Shown: positions 1-13,451, numbered from the stretch's first letter. The stretch: 64,000 bases of DNA from Pseudomonas putida (GCA_029953615.1 CP124529.1:2322998-2386997); one strand, 5' to 3'. Notes: a model not told the origin generated them from the letters alone. Numbers and translations are program-made.

Positions 1-204
1 CCCTGTGGCTGGAGTGCCATGAGGGCTATGGATAACGTGATTTAGCCTGTGGATTAAATAGCAGTTTACCCACAGGCGGTTTTTTCCTCAGAAAAAGAGC
101 CTGCTTATCAACGGAGCTGAAGGCGGGTTTTCCACAGGGCTCCCGAGCACGGATTCGAGCCTGTGAATGGAAAGAACATGGAGGTAGGCCTGGATGCGGA
201 CAAG

Positions 205-296
205 GTGGGAGCGGGCCAAGCCCGCGAAAGCGTCGTTACAGCCACAGCGATTCAGGGCTTGTAAGGGCCTCTTCGCGGGCACGCCCGCTCCCACAG
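205..296. repeat. REP pair (inverted), GCGGG/CCCGC type
   Basis: Two inverted copies of the P. putida-type REP palindrome face each other: GTGGGAGCGGG...CCCGCG at 205-226 and CTTCGCGGG...CCCGCTCCCACAG at 271-296. This is the classic BIME arrangement. It lies between genes. Confidence 0.85.
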
Positions 297-330
297 GTAC
301 CCGGTTATCTCCTGTAACGAATTACAGGCA

Positions 331-359
331 AAAAAAAGCCGCTCCCGAAGGAGCGGCTC
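331..359 (-). terminator. Intrinsic terminator after mnmE
   Basis: Read on the minus strand, GAGCCGCTCC-TTCG-GGAGCGGCT is followed by a run of eight T. It begins about 20 bases past the mnmE stop, so it should end the leftward yidC-mnmE transcription. Confidence 0.85.
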
Positions 360-380
360 TTGGCCTTGCCTGGCTGTGGA

Positions 381-1751
381 TTACTTGCCGATGCAGAAGC
401 TGGAGAAGATCCTGCCCAACAGGTCGTCCGAGCTGAATGCCCCGGTAATCTCCCCCAAGGCCTGCTGCGCTTGGCGCAGGTCTTCCGCCAACAGCTCACC
501 TGCGCCAGCCTGGGTCAGTTGTGCACGGCCGTGTTCCAGGTGCTCGCTGGCTTGGCGCAGGGCCTCCAGGTGGCGCCGGCGGGCGCTGAAACCACTCTCG
601 GCAGTCTGTTCATAACCCATGCAGGCCTTCAGGTGGTCGCGCAGCAACTGCAGCCCTGCGTCATCCCCTTTGGCGCTGAGGGTGATCGTTACATGGCCGT
701 CATCGCACTGTTCGAGCGCGACCCGCTCACCACTCAGGTCGGCCTTGTTGCGAATCAGCGTGACCTTGGCCGGATCAGGCCGCTGGTAGAGAAACTCTGG
801 CCACAGGGCGAACGGGTCGCTGGCCTCGGGCGCGGTGGAGTCCACCACCAGCAACACCCGGTCAGCCTCGCCAATGGCCTTCAGTGCGCGTTCCACGCCG
901 ATCTTTTCCACGTGGTCATCGGTGTCGCGCAAACCGGCGGTATCGACCACATGCAGCGGCATGCCGTCGATGTGGATATGTTCGCGCAGGATGTCCCGCG
1001 TGGTGCCGGCGATATCGGTGACGATCGCCGCTTCACGCCCGGCCAGCTGGTTCAACAGGCTCGACTTGCCGGCATTCGGCCGACCGGCGATGACCACGGT
1101 CATGCCGTCACGCAGCAAGGCGCCCTGCCCGGCTTCACGCTGAACGGTGGATAACTCGCCGCGCACCGCATCGAGCATTGCCAGCACGTGGCCATCGGCG
1201 AGGAAGTCGATCTCTTCCTCGGGGAAGTCGATCGCCGCCTCGACGTAGATACGCAGGGCGATCAACGCCTCGGTCAGGCTGTGTACACGCTTGGAGAACT
1301 CCCCCTGCAGCGAGCGCAGGGCATTGCGCGCGGCCTGGCTGGAACTGGCCTCGATCAGGTCGGCAATGGCTTCGGCCTGGGCCAGGTCGAGCTTGTCATT
1401 GAGGAACGCGCGCTCGCTGAACTCGCCCGGGCGAGCCAGCCTGCAACCCACTTGTACACAACGCTGCAGCAGCATATCCAGCACCACCGGGCCACCGTGG
1501 CCTTGCAGCTCGAGCACATCCTCGCCAGTGAACGAATTCGGGCCGGGGAAGAACAGCGCGATCCCTTCGTCCAGCACCAGCCCTTCCTCGTCGCGGAACG
1601 GGCCGTAATGGGCATGGCGCGGGGTAAGCGTACGGCCGGTGATCAGCTGGCCGGCCTTGGCAGCCAGAGGGCCGGACAACCTGACAATCCCCACACCGCC
1701 ACGGCCTTGGGCGGTGGCGATGGCGGCGATGGTTTCACGCACAGTGTTCAT
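381..1751 (-). CDS. mnmE: tRNA modification GTPase MnmE
   Basis: MnmE (456 aa) works with MnmG to add the carboxymethylaminomethyl group to the wobble uridine (position 34) of certain tRNAs. The N-terminal folate-binding domain covers about residues 1-120. A G domain is inserted in the helical domain: P-loop GRPNAGKS at 223-230, then DTAGLRDT, and NKAD near 336. The protein ends in FCIGK, which holds the conserved C-terminal catalytic cysteine. Length is normal for the family. It lies downstream of yidC on the same strand with a terminator between them. The ATG start gives the expected [13 protein letters not shown] opening. Confidence 0.98.
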   Translation of the reverse strand: MNTVRETIAAIATAQGRGGVGIVRLSGPLAAKAGQLITGRTLTPRHAHYGPFRDEEGLVLDEGIALFFPGPNSFTGEDVLELQGHGGPVVLDMLLQRCVQVGCRLARPGEFSERAFLNDKLDLAQAEAIADLIEASSSQAARNALRSLQGEFSKRVHSLTEALIALRIYVEAAIDFPEEEIDFLADGHVLAMLDAVRGELSTVQREAGQGALLRDGMTVVIAGRPNAGKSSLLNQLAGREAAIVTDIAGTTRDILREHIHIDGMPLHVVDTAGLRDTDDHVEKIGVERALKAIGEADRVLLVVDSTAPEASDPFALWPEFLYQRPDPAKVTLIRNKADLSGERVALEQCDDGHVTITLSAKGDDAGLQLLRDHLKACMGYEQTAESGFSARRRHLEALRQASEHLEHGRAQLTQAGAGELLAEDLRQAQQALGEITGAFSSDDLLGRIFSSFCIGK

Positions 1752-1786
1752 GCTCGAAAGCCTCTACGACAAAAACGACAGATAGC

Positions 1787-1813
1787 AAAAACGCCCCACT
1801 AGGGGGCGTTTTT
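1787..1813 (-). terminator. Terminator after yidC
   Basis: The sequence AAAAACGCCCC-ACT-AGGGGGCGTTTTT is a perfect symmetrical hairpin with A and T tails, so it can act on either strand. It sits between the yidC stop and the mnmE start, which implies that mnmE has its own promoter or depends on read-through. Confidence 0.85.
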
Positions 1814-1838
1814 ATTCACAGGCTAGCGCAGTAGCCTG

Positions 1839-3521
1839 TCAAGCAGCAGCTTTTTTGCTGGCTGCTTCGATGCTACGGGTGATGTACCACTGCTGTGCGA
1901 TCGACAGGCAGTTGTTCACAACCCAGTACAGCACCAGACCCGCCGGGAACCACAGGAAGAAGAAGGTGAAGATGATCGGCATCATTTTCATCACCTTGGC
2001 CTGCATCGGATCCGGCGGCGTAGGGTTCAGGCGCTGCTGGATGAACATGGTGGCGCCCATGATGATCGGCAGGATGAAGAACGGATCCTTGATCGACAGG
2101 TCGGTAATCCACAGCATCCATGGGGCCTGGCGCATTTCCACGCTTTCCAGCAGTACCCAGTACAGGGCCAGGAACACCGGCATCTGCACCAGGATCGGCA
2201 GGCAGCCGCCCAGCGGGTTGATCTTCTCTTTCTTGTACAGCTCCATCATCGCCTGGGACATCTTCTGGCGATCGTCACCGAAGCGTTCCTTCAGTGCAGC
2301 GAGCTTCGGCGCAACGGCACGCATACGCGCCATCGAACGGTAGCTGGCAGCCGACAGAGGGAAGAACAGGCCTTTGATCAGCATGGTCAGCACGATGATC
2401 GACCAGCCCCAGTTACCCAGCAGGCTGTGGATATGTTGCAGCAGCCAGAAGATCGGTTGCGCGATGAACCACAGGAAGCCGTAGTCGACGGTCAGTTCCA
2501 GGCCTGGGGACAACTCTTTCAGCTTGGACTGGATTTTCGGGCCGGCGTACAGCATGGCACTGGTTTCGACTTTGCCGCCAGCAGGCACGCTGATGGCCGG
2601 GCCGGTGTAGCCGATGATGTAGTTGCCCTGGCTGTCCTTGCGGGTCTGAACAACGTTGTTGTCCGACTTGGCCGGAATCCAGGCGGTCACGAAGTAGTGT
2701 TGCAGCCAGGCAACCCAGCCGCCGGACACATTTTCTTTCAAACTACCTTTGTCGATGTCCTTCATCGAGACCTTTTTGTAAGGCTCGGAAGCTGTCCACA
2801 GGGCGGCGCCCAGGTAGGTAGCGGTGCCGGTGGCGGTGCTCGACGACGGATCGGAGCTGGCGTCACGCTTGAGCTGGGCAAACATGTTGCCGCTCCAGGC
2901 CTGGCCGCTCTGGTTGTCGATCAGGTAGCTAACGGTCAGGTCGTACTCACCGCGCTTGAAGCTGAAGCGCTTGATGTAGTTGACGCCGTTGTCGCTGAAC
3001 TTCAGGTCGACTACCAGTTGCTGCTGGCCATCGGCCAACTGGTAACCCTTCTTGTCGGCAGCGTACAGCGGGCGACCGGCAGGTCGGGCATCCGGACCGT
3101 TGGTGCCGGTCAGGCCGCTTTGCGCCAGGTAGACACGCTCGCCACCGTTGTCGAACAGCTGGAACGGAATGTCCGGGTGATCCTGGCGACGCGGATACTG
3201 CGGCAGGTTCAGCTGGACGATGTCACCACCGACCGGATCGATAGCCAGCTCCAGGACATCGGTCTTGACCCGGATCAGGTCCTTGCTGACCGCGACCGGC
3301 GCCAGTTCGGCTGCGCTGGTTTCGGCGTTGGCGCTTGGTACATCGGCGCTGGCGCCGGCATTACCGGCCGGTACGCCATCCGGCAAGCCCGGGGCAACAG
3401 TGCTGGAAGCAGTATTCTGAGTCGGCAGGGCAGCCTGGCCGTAGTCCTGGTTCCACTTGAGGACCATGACGTAGGACACGATTGCCAGGGCGACGATCAG
3501 GATCGTGCGTTTAATATCCAT
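1839..3521 (-). CDS. yidC: Membrane protein insertase YidC
   Basis: YidC (560 aa) inserts and folds inner-membrane proteins, alone or with SecYEG. It shows the Gram-negative layout: an N-terminal membrane anchor (about residues 5-20, TILIVALAIVSYVMV), a large periplasmic beta-sandwich domain (about 60-340) preceded by an Ala/Pro/Ser-rich linker, then the conserved five-helix core. The core includes the cytoplasmic hairpin with ALKERFGDDRQKMSQAMMEL and the segment GGCLPILVQMPVFLALYWVL. The C-terminus is short and basic. It follows yidD with 2 bases between them. Confidence 0.98.
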   Translation of the reverse strand: MDIKRTILIVALAIVSYVMVLKWNQDYGQAALPTQNTASSTVAPGLPDGVPAGNAGASADVPSANAETSAAELAPVAVSKDLIRVKTDVLELAIDPVGGDIVQLNLPQYPRRQDHPDIPFQLFDNGGERVYLAQSGLTGTNGPDARPAGRPLYAADKKGYQLADGQQQLVVDLKFSDNGVNYIKRFSFKRGEYDLTVSYLIDNQSGQAWSGNMFAQLKRDASSDPSSSTATGTATYLGAALWTASEPYKKVSMKDIDKGSLKENVSGGWVAWLQHYFVTAWIPAKSDNNVVQTRKDSQGNYIIGYTGPAISVPAGGKVETSAMLYAGPKIQSKLKELSPGLELTVDYGFLWFIAQPIFWLLQHIHSLLGNWGWSIIVLTMLIKGLFFPLSAASYRSMARMRAVAPKLAALKERFGDDRQKMSQAMMELYKKEKINPLGGCLPILVQMPVFLALYWVLLESVEMRQAPWMLWITDLSIKDPFFILPIIMGATMFIQQRLNPTPPDPMQAKVMKMMPIIFTFFFLWFPAGLVLYWVVNNCLSIAQQWYITRSIEAASKKAAA

Positions 3522-3523
3522 GA

Positions 3524-3769
3524 TTACTCGGCTATCGAAGAAGTTCGGGAGGAAGGAGCGGGAGGAACGGGATCGAAACCGCCGTCATTCCACGGATGAC
3601 AACGCCCCAGGCGACGAACGGCTAGCCACCCACCACGCCAGAGGCCGTGGTTTTCAATGGCTTCATAAGCGTAACAGGAGCAACTGGGGAAGAAACGACA
3701 GTGGTTGGCCATCAGAGGACTAATGGCATAACGGTAAAACTGGATCGGAACGAGCGCCAGTTTACGCAT
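3524..3769 (-). CDS. yidD: Membrane protein insertion efficiency factor YidD
   Basis: A short basic protein of 81 aa with the YidD signature: [20 protein letters not shown], then [10 protein letters not shown], then [18 protein letters not shown]. The family is thought to assist YidC-dependent insertion at the membrane. It overlaps the 3' end of rnpA by 8 bases and precedes yidC, the universal order in gammaproteobacteria. Confidence 0.95.
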   Translation of the reverse strand: MRKLALVPIQFYRYAISPLMANHCRFFPSCSCYAYEAIENHGLWRGGWLAVRRLGRCHPWNDGGFDPVPPAPSSRTSSIAE

Positions 3770-4166
3770 CTTGGCTGTCTACCCCTGCGGAATTGGCGGT
3801 CACTGCTGGAGTTGGCCGGCTGCGCGCCAGGCGTTTCCAGAGTTTGCCAAAGTGTTGGTGCAATTCCGGGTTTTCTATCTCACCCAATCCCTTGCGCGCG
3901 ACGATCACAATGTCCAACCCGGCAAGCAACTGCTGGTTCAGACGGAAGGAATCGCGCATCAAGCGCTTGAGGCGGTTGCGTTGAACGGCGAGCTTGACGC
4001 TCTTCTTGCCGATCACCAGGCCAAGGCGTGGGTGATCGAGGCCGTTCTCGCGAGCAAGGATCAGCAGGTTTTTCCCTGGAACCTTGCCGGTTGGGGAGTC
4101 GAAGACCGCTTTGAAATGCCGGGGTGTAAGCAGTCGCTTTTCCCGACTGAAGTCCTGACTCACCAC
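3762..4166 (-). CDS. rnpA: Ribonuclease P protein component
   Basis: RnpA (134 aa from this start) is the protein subunit that helps RNase P RNA remove 5' leaders of precursor tRNAs. The family RNR motif is visible as [18 protein letters not shown]. The open frame extends to 4259 but would run through the rpmH gene. I chose the GTG at 4166, which opens [14 protein letters not shown], the form I know from other pseudomonads, and lies 13 bases after the rpmH stop. A GTG one codon further in (4163) is the alternative. The C-terminal tail after about residue 115 is poorly conserved. Confidence 0.93.
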   Translation of the reverse strand: MVSQDFSREKRLLTPRHFKAVFDSPTGKVPGKNLLILARENGLDHPRLGLVIGKKSVKLAVQRNRLKRLMRDSFRLNQQLLAGLDIVIVARKGLGEIENPELHQHFGKLWKRLARSRPTPAVTANSAGVDSQDA

Positions 4167-4179
4167 CTGTGCCGAAAAA

Positions 4180-4314
4180 TCAAATGGCCAGACGCTTACG
4201 GCCTTTGGCACGACGACGCGACAGAACAGCGCGGCCGTTCTTGGTAGCCATACGGGCACGGAAGCCGTGGGTGCGCGCGCGCTTGATGGTGCTTGGTTGG
4301 AAAGTACGTTTCAT
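4180..4314 (-). CDS. rpmH: Ribosomal protein L34 (bL34)
   Basis: This 44-residue basic protein begins [18 protein letters not shown] and ends GRKRLAI, the near-invariant L34 pattern. It is part of the large ribosomal subunit. It is the first gene of the leftward rpmH-rnpA-yidD-yidC cluster and borders oriC. Confidence 0.98.
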   Translation of the reverse strand: MKRTFQPSTIKRARTHGFRARMATKNGRAVLSRRRAKGRKRLAI

Positions 4315-4908
4315 GGCGTATTACCTGGTTTGTCGACGACGGGCCGGGATGGCCCCCTTTTTAAGAGACCGGCGATTCTAGAGAAAGCAAGCCCGTAGGT
4401 CAATTTCCAACCAGTCTTTCCATATAGAGCACGTGATGGACGGTGCGTGCTTGTCCTTTACCGAGGGGTGCTTGATCGGACACACGAATCGGGGACAACA
4501 TGAAAAAAAGAAGAGACATATAAAAAGCTTTTCTGAAGAATCTATAACTCTTAGGTGGATAACCGTCTGTGGATAACCTACCAAAGGCCAGAAAACACGC
4601 GCTGTACAGAGTTTCATAACTGTGTTCCAAACCGGTGCTGCGCTTGTTTTCTTCGTGGTCAAAAGCTGTGGATTAAATTGGCCCTTATCCACATCCGAGT
4701 TATCAACAGGCTTGACCTCAGGGTTGTGCATAGCGCTTATGGTAGCTTATCCACAGGGCTTATTCACAGCGCCACGAAGCTGTTTCGGTCGATAAATGGC
4801 TGTTTTGTCATGGTTCCTGGTGTGTCCACATGTGGATAACTGAACGCTCGACCGGTACAATGGCGGTTTGTTTTTGCCTCATCCGGCTTTCAAACTCAGG
4901 GGATATCC
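4315..4908. other. oriC: Chromosomal replication origin region oriC
   Basis: This is the gap between rpmH and dnaA. It has perfect DnaA boxes at 4568-4576, 4685-4693, 4747-4755 and 4831-4839. One-mismatch boxes lie at 4554-4562, 4667-4675 (TGTGGATTA), 4700-4708 (TTATCAACA) and 4760-4768 (TTATTCACA). An A/T-rich tract at about 4498-4552, just left of the box cluster, is the natural candidate for the unwinding element. Promoters for rpmH and dnaA must also be here. Placement of oriC between rpmH and dnaA is the known arrangement in Pseudomonas. No protein gene is supported in this stretch. Confidence 0.93.
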
Positions 4909-6447
4909 GTGTCAGTGGAACTTTGGCAGCAGTGCGTGGAGCTTCTGCGCGATGAACTGCCTGCCCAGCAATTCAACACCTGGATCCGTCCGCTACAGGT
5001 CGAAGCCGAAGGCGACGAGTTGCGCGTCTATGCGCCTAACCGTTTCGTTCTCGATTGGGTCAATGAAAAGTACCTGGGTCGTTTGCTCGAACTGTTGGGC
5101 GAAAACGGCAGCGGCATTGCGCCTGCCCTTTCCTTGTTGATCGGCAGCCGTCGCAGCTCGGCTCCACGTGCTGCGCCTAACGCGCCAGTGAGTGCCGCCG
5201 TGGCCGCTTCGCTGGCGCATACCCAGGCGCAGAGCCAGACATTGAAGGCAGTGCCGGCAGCTGTCGAACCGGTCGCCGTGGCCGCCGCCGAGCCTGTGCT
5301 TGTCGATGAACTGGCCGAGCCATCCTCGCGTGACAGCTTCGATGCCATGGCCGAGCCGGCTTCGGCGCCGGCGGGCGGTGCCCGGACAGAACAGCGCACC
5401 GTACAGGTTGAAGGTGCGCTCAAGCACACCAGCTACCTGAACCGTACTTTTACCTTTGACACCTTCGTCGAAGGTAAGTCGAACCAGCTGGCACGTGCGG
5501 CTGCGTGGCAGGTGGCCGACAACCCCAAGCATGGCTACAACCCGCTCTTCCTTTATGGTGGTGTGGGCCTGGGTAAAACCCACCTTATGCATGCTGTGGG
5601 TAACCATTTGCTGAAGAAGAACCCGAACGCCAAGGTCGTGTACCTACACTCGGAACGCTTCGTCGCGGACATGGTCAAGGCGCTGCAGCTCAACGCCATC
5701 AACGAATTCAAGCGCTTCTACCGCTCGGTGGATGCGTTGCTGATCGACGATATCCAGTTCTTCGCCCGTAAAGAGCGCTCTCAGGAAGAGTTTTTCCACA
5801 CCTTCAACGCCTTGCTCGAGGGCGGCCAGCAGGTAATCCTTACCTCTGACCGCTACCCCAAGGAGATCGAAGGGCTGGAAGAGCGCCTGAAGTCACGCTT
5901 TGGTTGGGGTCTGACAGTGGCCGTCGAGCCACCGGAGCTTGAAACGCGGGTGGCTATCCTGATGAAGAAAGCCGACCAGGCCAAGGTCGAGCTGCCGCAT
6001 GATGCAGCCTTCTTCATTGCCCAGCGTATCCGTTCCAACGTCCGCGAACTGGAAGGCGCATTGAAGCGGGTGATTGCTCACTCGCACTTCATGGGCCGCG
6101 ACATCACCATCGAGCTGATCCGTGAGTCGCTCAAGGACCTGCTGGCGCTGCAGGACAAGCTGGTCAGTGTGGATAACATTCAACGCACTGTCGCCGAGTA
6201 CTACAAGATCAAGATCTCTGATCTGTTGTCCAAGCGTCGTTCACGTTCTGTGGCGCGTCCACGTCAGGTGGCCATGGCCCTGTCCAAGGAGCTGACCAAC
6301 CACAGTCTGCCGGAAATCGGCGACATGTTCGGTGGTCGCGACCATACGACCGTGCTGCACGCCTGCCGCAAGATCAACGAATTGAAGGAATCCGACGCGG
6401 ACATCCGCGAGGACTACAAGAACCTGCTGCGGACGCTGACGACCTGA
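4909..6447 (+). CDS. dnaA: Chromosomal replication initiator DnaA
   Basis: DnaA (512 aa) binds DnaA boxes at oriC and opens the duplex. Domain I is at about 1-80 ([21 protein letters not shown]). The Ala/Pro/Val-rich linker, domain II, covers about 85-170. The AAA+ domain has Walker [10 protein letters not shown] and Walker [10 protein letters not shown]. The domain IV helix-turn-helix has the signature [15 protein letters not shown]. The start is GTG with a good upstream AGGGGATATCC. A perfect DnaA box also lies inside the gene at 6168-6176. Confidence 0.99.
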   Translation: MSVELWQQCVELLRDELPAQQFNTWIRPLQVEAEGDELRVYAPNRFVLDWVNEKYLGRLLELLGENGSGIAPALSLLIGSRRSSAPRAAPNAPVSAAVAASLAHTQAQSQTLKAVPAAVEPVAVAAAEPVLVDELAEPSSRDSFDAMAEPASAPAGGARTEQRTVQVEGALKHTSYLNRTFTFDTFVEGKSNQLARAAAWQVADNPKHGYNPLFLYGGVGLGKTHLMHAVGNHLLKKNPNAKVVYLHSERFVADMVKALQLNAINEFKRFYRSVDALLIDDIQFFARKERSQEEFFHTFNALLEGGQQVILTSDRYPKEIEGLEERLKSRFGWGLTVAVEPPELETRVAILMKKADQAKVELPHDAAFFIAQRIRSNVRELEGALKRVIAHSHFMGRDITIELIRESLKDLLALQDKLVSVDNIQRTVAEYYKIKISDLLSKRRSRSVARPRQVAMALSKELTNHSLPEIGDMFGGRDHTTVLHACRKINELKESDADIREDYKNLLRTLTT

Positions 6448-6487
6448 TGGCCGTCTGCGCAGCTAATTGAAGGCAAGGGACTAGACC

Positions 6488-7591
6488 ATGCATTTCACCA
6501 TTCAACGCGAAGCCCTGTTGAAACCCCTGCAACTGGTCGCCGGTGTCGTCGAGCGCCGTCAGACCTTGCCGGTCCTGTCCAACGTATTGCTGGTGGTGCA
6601 AGGCCAGCAACTGTCGTTGACTGGTACCGACCTGGAAGTCGAACTGGTAGGCCGCGTGCAACTGGAAGAGCCGGCCGAGCCTGGCGAAATCACCGTCCCG
6701 GCGCGCAAGCTGATGGACATTTGCAAGAGCCTGCCGAACGATGCCCTGATCGATATCAAGGTCGACGAGCAGAAACTGTTGGTCAAGGCCGGCCGTAGCC
6801 GTTTCACCCTGTCGACCCTGCCGGCCAATGACTTCCCGACCGTGGAAGAAGGCCCGGGCTCGCTGACCTGCAACCTGGAACAGAGCAAGCTGCGTCGCTT
6901 GATCGAGCGCACCGGTTTCGCCATGGCCCAGCAGGATGTGCGCTACTACCTCAACGGTATGCTGCTGGAGGTTTCCCGCAACACGCTGCGTGCGGTGTCC
7001 ACTGACGGCCACCGCTTGGCGCTGTGCTCCATGAGCGCGCCGATCGAGCAGGATGATCGCCATCAGGTCATCGTGCCACGCAAAGGTATCCTTGAACTGG
7101 CGCGCCTGCTTACTGACCCGGAAGGCATGGTGAGCATCGTTTTGGGCCAGCATCACATCCGCGCCACCACGGGTGAATTCACCTTCACCTCCAAACTGGT
7201 GGACGGCAAGTTCCCGGACTACGAGCGCGTACTGCCCAAGGGCGGTGACAAGCTGGTGGTCGGCGACCGCCAGGCGCTGCGTGAAGCCTTTAGCCGTACT
7301 GCGATTCTTTCCAACGAAAAGTACCGTGGTATCCGCCTGCAGCTGGCTGCTGGCCAACTGAAGATTCAGGCCAACAACCCCGAGCAGGAAGAAGCTGAAG
7401 AAGAAATCAGCGTAGACTACGATGGTAGCTCGCTGGAGATCGGCTTCAACGTCAGTTACCTGCTGGACGTGCTGGGCGTGATGACTACCGAGCAAGTTCG
7501 TCTGATCCTGTCGGATTCCAACAGCAGTGCCCTGCTGCAGGAAGCAGGTAACGACGATTCTTCCTACGTTGTCATGCCGATGCGTCTGTAA
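6488..7591 (+). CDS. dnaN: DNA polymerase III beta subunit (sliding clamp)
   Basis: DnaN (367 aa) forms the ring-shaped processivity clamp of the replicative polymerase. The opening MHFTIQREALLKPLQLVAGV and the C-terminal YVVMPMRL are clamp hallmarks, and the length is standard. It lies 40 bases after dnaA and 15 before recF, so dnaA-dnaN-recF-gyrB reads as one cluster. Confidence 0.99.
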   Translation: MHFTIQREALLKPLQLVAGVVERRQTLPVLSNVLLVVQGQQLSLTGTDLEVELVGRVQLEEPAEPGEITVPARKLMDICKSLPNDALIDIKVDEQKLLVKAGRSRFTLSTLPANDFPTVEEGPGSLTCNLEQSKLRRLIERTGFAMAQQDVRYYLNGMLLEVSRNTLRAVSTDGHRLALCSMSAPIEQDDRHQVIVPRKGILELARLLTDPEGMVSIVLGQHHIRATTGEFTFTSKLVDGKFPDYERVLPKGGDKLVVGDRQALREAFSRTAILSNEKYRGIRLQLAAGQLKIQANNPEQEEAEEEISVDYDGSSLEIGFNVSYLLDVLGVMTTEQVRLILSDSNSSALLQEAGNDDSSYVVMPMRL

Positions 7592-7606
7592 CCCGTAGCA
7601 GGCGAA

Positions 7607-11135
<3,529 letters not shown>

Positions 11136-11223
11136 TCCGGGGTAGGTTCACAGAATAGAGCTGCACGTTCCAAAAATAGATGACCGGCCGGGCCCAGATT
11201 CTGGTCCCCGCCGGTCAACATCA

Positions 11224-11248
11224 AGCTCGCACGCGCGGGCTTTTTTTT
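11224..11248 (+). terminator. Intrinsic terminator after gyrB
   Basis: AGCTCGC-ACGC-GCGGGCT (one wobble pair) is followed by eight T, about 90 bases beyond the gyrB stop. It would end the dnaA-gyrB cluster. Confidence 0.75.
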
Positions 11249-11319
11249 GTCTCAGTTTTCTTGCAGCCCCACCTGAAGCCCGGGAAGGAGATTGGATGGC
11301 CATCGTCGTAGGCTGACAA

Positions 11320-11335
11320 TGTTCCACGTGGAACA
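11320..11335. promoter_or_regulatory. parS: parS ParB site (perfect), intergenic
   Basis: TGTTCCACGTGGAACA is a second perfect parS palindrome, in the gap between gyrB and the RcnB-like gene. With the two in recF it makes a group of three sites within 3.3 kb. Confidence 0.95.
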
Positions 11336-11340
11336 GGTAT

Positions 11341-11748
11341 TTAGTAACCGTTGAGGACGTTGACGATCACACCACTGGCAATAGCCACCAGCACATAGTC
11401 CCCGTTCACATAGAACCACCGGTGATCACGCGGTGGCGCATACAGGTGGCGTGCTTTCCAGTCGGTCACCCAGTAACGGTCGCCACGGTAATGCGGGTCA
11501 ACCACATGGCCACGCTGCCACTGTTGATGAGGTACCGGCATCCCCTGTTGTGAGCGGAAGTTCGGGTCTCGGTAAGCGGGACCGCGGCCATTATCATGTC
11601 GGCCTTGAGTCTTTGGCTGACCATGCGGTGGGTTGCCCTGGTGTGATGGGCCGCCATCATGCCGGTCAGGGGGGCCTGGCTGCGCGAAACTGGCCAAGGG
11701 GGCGCTGAGCATGAGCGCGGCGCAGATCACGGTCAGGGTTTTCTACAT
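11341..11748 (-). pseudogene. RcnB-like periplasmic protein with a stop at codon 2
   Basis: The downstream frame reads as a small secreted protein: a hydrophobic signal segment (VICAALMLSAPLASFAQ), a long Pro/His/Gly/Arg-rich linker, then the RcnB-family module YWVTDWKARHLYAPPRDHRW plus YVLVAIASG. RcnB proteins are periplasmic and in some bacteria tune nickel/cobalt efflux. A well-placed ribosome site (GAGGACC) precedes an ATG at 11748, but the next codon is TAG (11745-11743), followed by AAA ACC CTG ACC. One base change (TAG from CAG, for example) would restore a normal signal peptide with a lysine. The GTG at 11730 could serve as a start but would leave an uncharged n-region. It may be a real nonsense mutation, a base-call error, or weak expression from the GTG. 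Confidence 0.65.
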
Positions 11749-11986
11749 TTTGCGGTCCTCTGCATGTTGACGCCTGGCGGGAGCTGACTGGCTGCCAGGT
11801 TCGGTTAACTGATCAGACCACAATCATTCCCGCTTAATGTCAGGACAGAGGTAAAGGTCCGGTAAAGGTCTGAGAGGCGCGCTGGATGGCCCCGGCTTCG
11901 CCGGTGTTCGCGGGTGAACCCGCTCCCACAGGATGTGTGTTGCCCTCGGCGATACGCGGACCTTGTAGACCGCGTTCAGCGAACGA
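11749..11986. other. Intergenic stretch with single REP
   Basis: No gene is seen. It should contain the promoter of the RcnB-like gene (left side) and holds one REP unit at 11892-11932 downstream of fisR. Confidence 0.6.
11892..11932. repeat. REP element, GCGGG/CCCGC type
   Basis: A single unit, GGTGTTCGCGGG...CCCGCTCCCACAGG, preceded by a short CCGGCTTCGCCGG hairpin. It lies just past the 3' end of the FisR-like gene. Confidence 0.8.
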
Positions 11987-13279
11987 TTAATTCAGGCCAA
12001 GCTCTTTCAACCGGCGATATAGCGTGCGCTCACTCAGACCAAGGTGACGGGCCAGTTCGCTGCGCGAGCCCTTGAATTGTTCCAGTGCCTGCGCCAGCTC
12101 ACCCAGGTGATTGCGCCTGCCACCTGCCGTGATCGCCCCCGCCGGCCCGATATCCTCCGGCAAATGCTCCGGCCGGATCAGCCCGTCATCGGCAAACAGT
12201 CGCGCCCTTTCCAGCATGTTGCGCAGCTCGCGAATGTTGCCTGGGAACGGATGCAGCCCAAGCTGCTGCAGAGCTTCGTCGCTCAGCCTGGGCGTTGGCT
12301 TGCCTGCCATGCGCTGCAACAGGCTCTGTGCCAGCAGGGGTAAATCCTCGACCCGTTCGCGCAATGCGGGCAGGCGGATCGGGAAGCCGCTGATGCGGTA
12401 ATACAGGTCTTCGCGGAAGGTCCCATCCGCCACCATCTGCCGGAGGGGTTTGTGCGTAGCCGAAACCAGGCGAAAATCCGAATGCACCGTGCGCAGGCTA
12501 CCCACCGGGCGGAAGCTGCCGGACTCAATCAGGCGCAGCAGCTTCACCTGCATCGCCAGCGGTACTTCACCAATTTCATCGAGGAACAGGGTGCCGCCAT
12601 GCGCTGCTTCGGCGAGGCCGATCTTGCGCTGGTTGGCACCGGTGAACGCGCCCTTCTCGTAGCCGAACAACTCGCTCTCGAACAACGACTCGGTCAGGCC
12701 GGTACAGTCGACTACCACCAATGGGCCGTTGGCCCTGGGGCTGCCCATGTGCACCGCGCGAGCGAACAGTTCCTTGCCGGTACCCGACTCACCCTGCAGC
12801 AGCACCGGGATCTGCGCCGGCGCGGCACGCTGCAGGCTGGCCAGAGCCGCTTTAAACGCTGGCGCTCGCCCGACCAGCCCGTGTTCCTGGGGCTGCGCCG
12901 ACGCCAGGGTGATGCTGGTCAGGCGTTCGACAAAGGCCACCACCCTGCCCTGTTCATCCAGGATCGGCCGCAACTCGACATCCACATGCTCGGGGCCGCG
13001 TGGCGTGTGATGAATGTGCAACACCCGCTCTGGCACCTTGCTGTGCCACGCCTTGCGCATCGGGCAATGCTCGCCGGCCTGGTCGCAAGGCACGGCATAG
13101 TGGTGCGAGACCTTGTGGCATTTTTCGCCCAGCGGCGCCTGCTCATGCCGGCCGAACTGGCGGCGATAGGCAGCATTGGCGGCCAGGATGTTGTACTCGG
13201 TATCCAGCACGATGGTTGGCAGGGCATCGTGCTCAAGATAGGAAACCAGGGCTAGGATGAGGGGATGGGCTTCAGGCAT
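11987..13279 (-). CDS. fisR: FisR-like sigma-54-dependent regulator of sulfide/persulfide oxidation
   Basis: This 430-aa protein has an N-terminal PAS-like sensory region (about 10-120), a sigma-54-interacting AAA+ domain (Walker A GESGTGKE at 163-170, sigma-54 contact loop GAFTGA at 210-215, Walker B LFLDEIGE at 231-238), and a C-terminal Fis-type helix-turn-helix ([20 protein letters not shown]). The sensory domain carries three cysteines, C54, C65 and C72. Their positions match those reported for FisR of Cupriavidus, which senses persulfides and activates pdo-sqr. The open frame extends to 13525 but would cross the pdo promoter; ATG at 13279 gives [15 protein letters not shown]. It is divergent from pdo, exactly the known FisR arrangement. 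I infer the ligand from context and cysteines. Confidence 0.9.
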   Translation of the reverse strand: MPEAHPLILALVSYLEHDALPTIVLDTEYNILAANAAYRRQFGRHEQAPLGEKCHKVSHHYAVPCDQAGEHCPMRKAWHSKVPERVLHIHHTPRGPEHVDVELRPILDEQGRVVAFVERLTSITLASAQPQEHGLVGRAPAFKAALASLQRAAPAQIPVLLQGESGTGKELFARAVHMGSPRANGPLVVVDCTGLTESLFESELFGYEKGAFTGANQRKIGLAEAAHGGTLFLDEIGEVPLAMQVKLLRLIESGSFRPVGSLRTVHSDFRLVSATHKPLRQMVADGTFREDLYYRISGFPIRLPALRERVEDLPLLAQSLLQRMAGKPTPRLSDEALQQLGLHPFPGNIRELRNMLERARLFADDGLIRPEHLPEDIGPAGAITAGGRRNHLGELAQALEQFKGSRSELARHLGLSERTLYRRLKELGLN

Positions 13280-13317
13280 GACGGCACCGACTGGATGAGC
13301 GACGGAGAGTAGCAAGG

Positions 13318-13355
13318 ACTGCCAAACACTGCCATTGGCTGACAGTCGACTGCCA
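13318..13355. promoter_or_regulatory. Candidate activator-binding site for FisR
   Basis: ACTGCCA occurs at 13318-13324, 13328-13334 and 13349-13355. The middle copy forms an imperfect palindrome with TGACAGT (13328-13346; ACTGCCA, 5 bases, TGACAGT). The cluster lies about 100-135 bases upstream of the -24 element, a typical distance for a sigma-54 enhancer site. Assignment to FisR is inference. Confidence 0.5.
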
Positions 13356-13451
13356 TCTGCGCTGCCACGGTCATCGGCAGTTGCCAGCAAAGGACCGGTT
13401 TCATTGGCCCAAGCGCAGGAAAATGCCTGGCATGCATCTTGATAAACCTCC

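Larger units (their letters stand above)
1..380. other. Non-coding region between mnmE and the window edge, with DnaA-box-like motifs
   Basis: I see no convincing gene here. The first 140 bases hold at least five near-matches to the DnaA box (TTATCCACA or its complement): TATGGATAA at 27-35, TGTGGATTA at 48-56, TTACCCACA at 66-74, TTATCAACG at 105-113 and TTTTCCACA at 128-136. None is a perfect 9-mer. A REP pair follows at 205-296 and the mnmE terminator at 331-359. In Pseudomonas mnmG normally lies next to mnmE, so the left part is probably the mnmG-mnmE spacer; mnmG itself is outside the window. Confidence 0.6.

Noticed and set aside
2427..3599. 390-aa plus-strand frame
   Set aside because: Shadow of yidC; residue composition is repetitive and no domain is seen.
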